Part shown: piece by piece, positions 63,962 through 64,000 of the stretch
Layout: every line of letters starts with the position of its first letter
How positions within the stretch are numbered: the first letter of the stretch is position 1
Assembly (NCBI RefSeq): GCF_002135295.1
Contig: NZ_NEGG01000009.1
Coordinates: 62,001-126,000 of the forward strand
Length of the DNA stretch: 64,000 bases
Reading direction: 5' to 3'
DNA from: Acinetobacter sp. ANC 5054
GTDB lineage: Bacteria; Pseudomonadota; Gammaproteobacteria; Pseudomonadales; Moraxellaceae
Notes under the pieces: generated by a model
The model's input: the letters and a program-made list of their open reading frames with translations, nothing else
What the model was told of the DNA's origin: nothing
The model's database searches: none
Translations under genes and position numbers: made by a program

Positions 63962-64000
63962 ATAAAAAGCGCTACCTGATGCATTTGATCAAACAGCGCC
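63962..64000 (-). terminator. Terminator of a gene beyond the right edge
   Basis: On the minus strand GCGCT and AGCGC arms, with an inner TGAT/ATCA pair, are followed by TTTTTATT. It implies a minus-strand gene ending just outside the window. Confidence 0.6.

Overview
The window is a 64 kb AT-rich stretch of chromosome from an Acinetobacter species (Gammaproteobacteria, Moraxellaceae). The assignment rests on the rubA-rubB-estB-oxyR gene order described for Acinetobacter baylyi ADP1, a very large Bap/BLP-type adhesin, and a small-RNA-like locus directly downstream of trpS where the Acinetobacter sRNA Aar is known. Nothing points to a plasmid or an intact prophage. Most genes are housekeeping genes bounded by strong hairpin terminators.

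Layout. 1-3.5 kb: a minus-strand trio (Baeyer-Villiger-type flavin monooxygenase, SDR oxidoreductase, PF10118-type metal hydrolase). 3.7-6.7 kb: the RavA/ViaA pair (MoxR ATPase plus VWA protein). 6.8-11.4 kb: a small HExxH protein, nadE, elongator tRNA-Met, a lipoprotein, a universal stress protein and an alkyltransferase-like protein. 11.5-20.1 kb: one 2879-residue adhesin with several families of Ig-like repeats and a type I secretion C-terminus, preceded by two CRP/Vfr-like sites. 20.5-24.7 kb: a Na+/H+ antiporter, a small membrane protein, a zinc metallopeptidase and a DUF808 protein. 24.9-29.4 kb: trpS, a candidate sRNA (Aar position), lysS, a YqiA-like esterase and apt. 29.9-33.2 kb: the rubA-rubB-estB-oxyR operon. 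33.2-34.2 kb: a 1 kb AT-rich gene desert leading into a response-regulator-like protein that has lost its phosphorylation residues. 34.9-45.8 kb: ppk1, mtgA, a rhomboid protease, a ybbP/ybbA ABC system divergent from tesA, carbonic anhydrase, and a lipase-like hydrolase with an unknown partner. 45.8-57.9 kb: a TonB-dependent catecholate siderophore receptor with a Fur box, a palindrome-rich intergenic element, nfuA, a second rhomboid protease, an unrecognised 514-residue protein, a Pit phosphate transporter with a very good Pho box, and metH. 57.9-59.8 kb: a small accessory island, see below. 59.8-64 kb: fused dihydroxyacetone kinase and a NERD-nuclease/UvrD-type helicase fusion.

How the genes work together. 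Phosphate metabolism is represented twice (Pit transporter and polyphosphate kinase), each with a PhoB-type motif upstream. Electron transfer for alkane hydroxylation is supplied by rubredoxin and its reductase. Envelope functions include MtgA, the adhesin and the TonB receptor. Methionine synthesis (MetH) and Fe-S assembly (NfuA) are housekeeping.

The most unusual region is 57.86-59.71 kb. An orphan, very AT-rich, multi-pass membrane protein gene sits between inverted copies of a GC-rich palindromic repeat that match at 20 of 21 bases. The gene's stop codon lies inside the right-hand repeat. Next to it are a 3'-terminal fragment of a DUF559-type nuclease gene and a roughly 96 bp near-perfect palindrome. 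This is the best candidate for an undescribed mobile or defence-like unit, but no function can be proved from sequence alone.
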